From positions 1 through 6,499 of the forward strand of contig JACCUO010000081.1 of the NCBI GenBank assembly GCA_013811765.1: DNA of 6,499 nt, read 5' to 3'. The DNA comes from Thermoleophilaceae bacterium (GTDB lineage: Bacteria > Actinomycetota > Thermoleophilia > Solirubrobacterales > Thermoleophilaceae). The translations under genes were made by a program, and so were the position numbers. Positions 6,372 through 6,499 of the stretch are shown piece after piece (the stretch's first letter is position 1; each line of letters starts with the position of its first letter). The notes under the pieces were generated by a model. The model did no database searches, was not told where the DNA came from, and saw only the letters and a program-made list of their open reading frames with translations.

Positions 6372-6499
6372 GCGGCTTCCTCCTGGAGTCGGGCAATGGC
6401 GGTACCGGCGTGGACGAGCAGGCGGTCACCGGTGGACACGGGAAGCACGAGGGCTGTCTCGACGGTCTGCCGGGCGCCCTCGACGTTCTCGCAGAGCGC
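6368..6499 (-). CDS. hypC: Hydrogenase assembly chaperone HypC/HupF family, C-terminal part only
   Basis: Only the last 43 codons lie in the window; the start and the essential N-terminal MC motif are beyond the right edge. HypC is a small chaperone that carries the Fe(CN)2CO unit with HypD and docks on the hydrogenase large subunit. The visible part reads ALCENVEGARQTVETALV, then LPVSTGDRLLVHAG and TAIARLQEEAA. The GDxxLVHAG-xAI pattern is the family's C-terminal signature. The TGA overlaps the hypD GTG by 4 bases. The identification rests on this C-terminal motif and on the position directly before hypD. A paralogue such as HybG/HupF cannot be excluded. Confidence 0.88.
   Translation of the reverse strand, partial: ALCENVEGARQTVETALVLPVSTGDRLLVHAGTAIARLQEEAA
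6379..6384 (-). promoter_or_regulatory. Ribosome binding site of hypD
   Basis: AGGAGG lies 7 bases upstream of the GTG at 6371, inside the 3' end of hypC. It supports the GTG start of hypD over other candidates and implies that hypD can be initiated independently as well as by coupling to hypC. Confidence 0.8.

Overview
The window is high-GC DNA with almost no non-coding space, and every supported gene lies on the minus strand. Frequent GTG starts, 4-base stop/start overlaps and the style of the HypD and HypE sequences suggest a high-GC actinobacterium, possibly of the Thermoleophilia type. The taxonomic placement is inference, because there is no rRNA or other marker gene here.

Read in the direction of transcription (right to left), the order is: the C-terminal end of hypC (6499-6368, cut by the window edge), hypD (6371-5256), hypE (5259-4090), a two-domain SIS (sugar isomerase fold) protein (4087-2840), a small predicted membrane protein (2843-2313), and hypF (2303 to the left edge, missing only its last few residues). 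Junctions are a 4-base overlap, a 4-base overlap, a 2-base gap, a 4-base overlap and a 9-base gap, so this is almost certainly one translationally coupled operon. No promoter, terminator, RNA gene, mobile element, CRISPR array or intergenic stretch above a few bases is visible.

Four of the six genes make the Fe(CN)2CO part of [NiFe]-hydrogenases. HypF turns carbamoyl phosphate into a carbamoyl-adenylate and passes the carbamoyl group to the C-terminal cysteine of HypE. HypE dehydrates it to a thiocyanate. HypC and HypD hold the iron and receive the cyanide ligands before transfer to the hydrogenase large subunit. The motifs needed for each step are present in HypD, HypE and HypF. hypA, hypB and the hydrogenase structural genes are not in the window, so the hydrogenase type cannot be assigned.

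The unusual part is the pair of genes inserted between hypE and hypF. The SIS protein appears to be an internal duplication of a GmhA-like (phosphoheptose isomerase) fold. By hand alignment, its N-terminal half keeps all four GmhA metal/catalytic residues but has lost the phosphate-binding loops. Its C-terminal half keeps the loops but has Asp in place of the His and Glu ligands. The following gene is a small, probably membrane-embedded protein that I do not recognise. These two are the candidates for undescribed hydrogenase-accessory functions.
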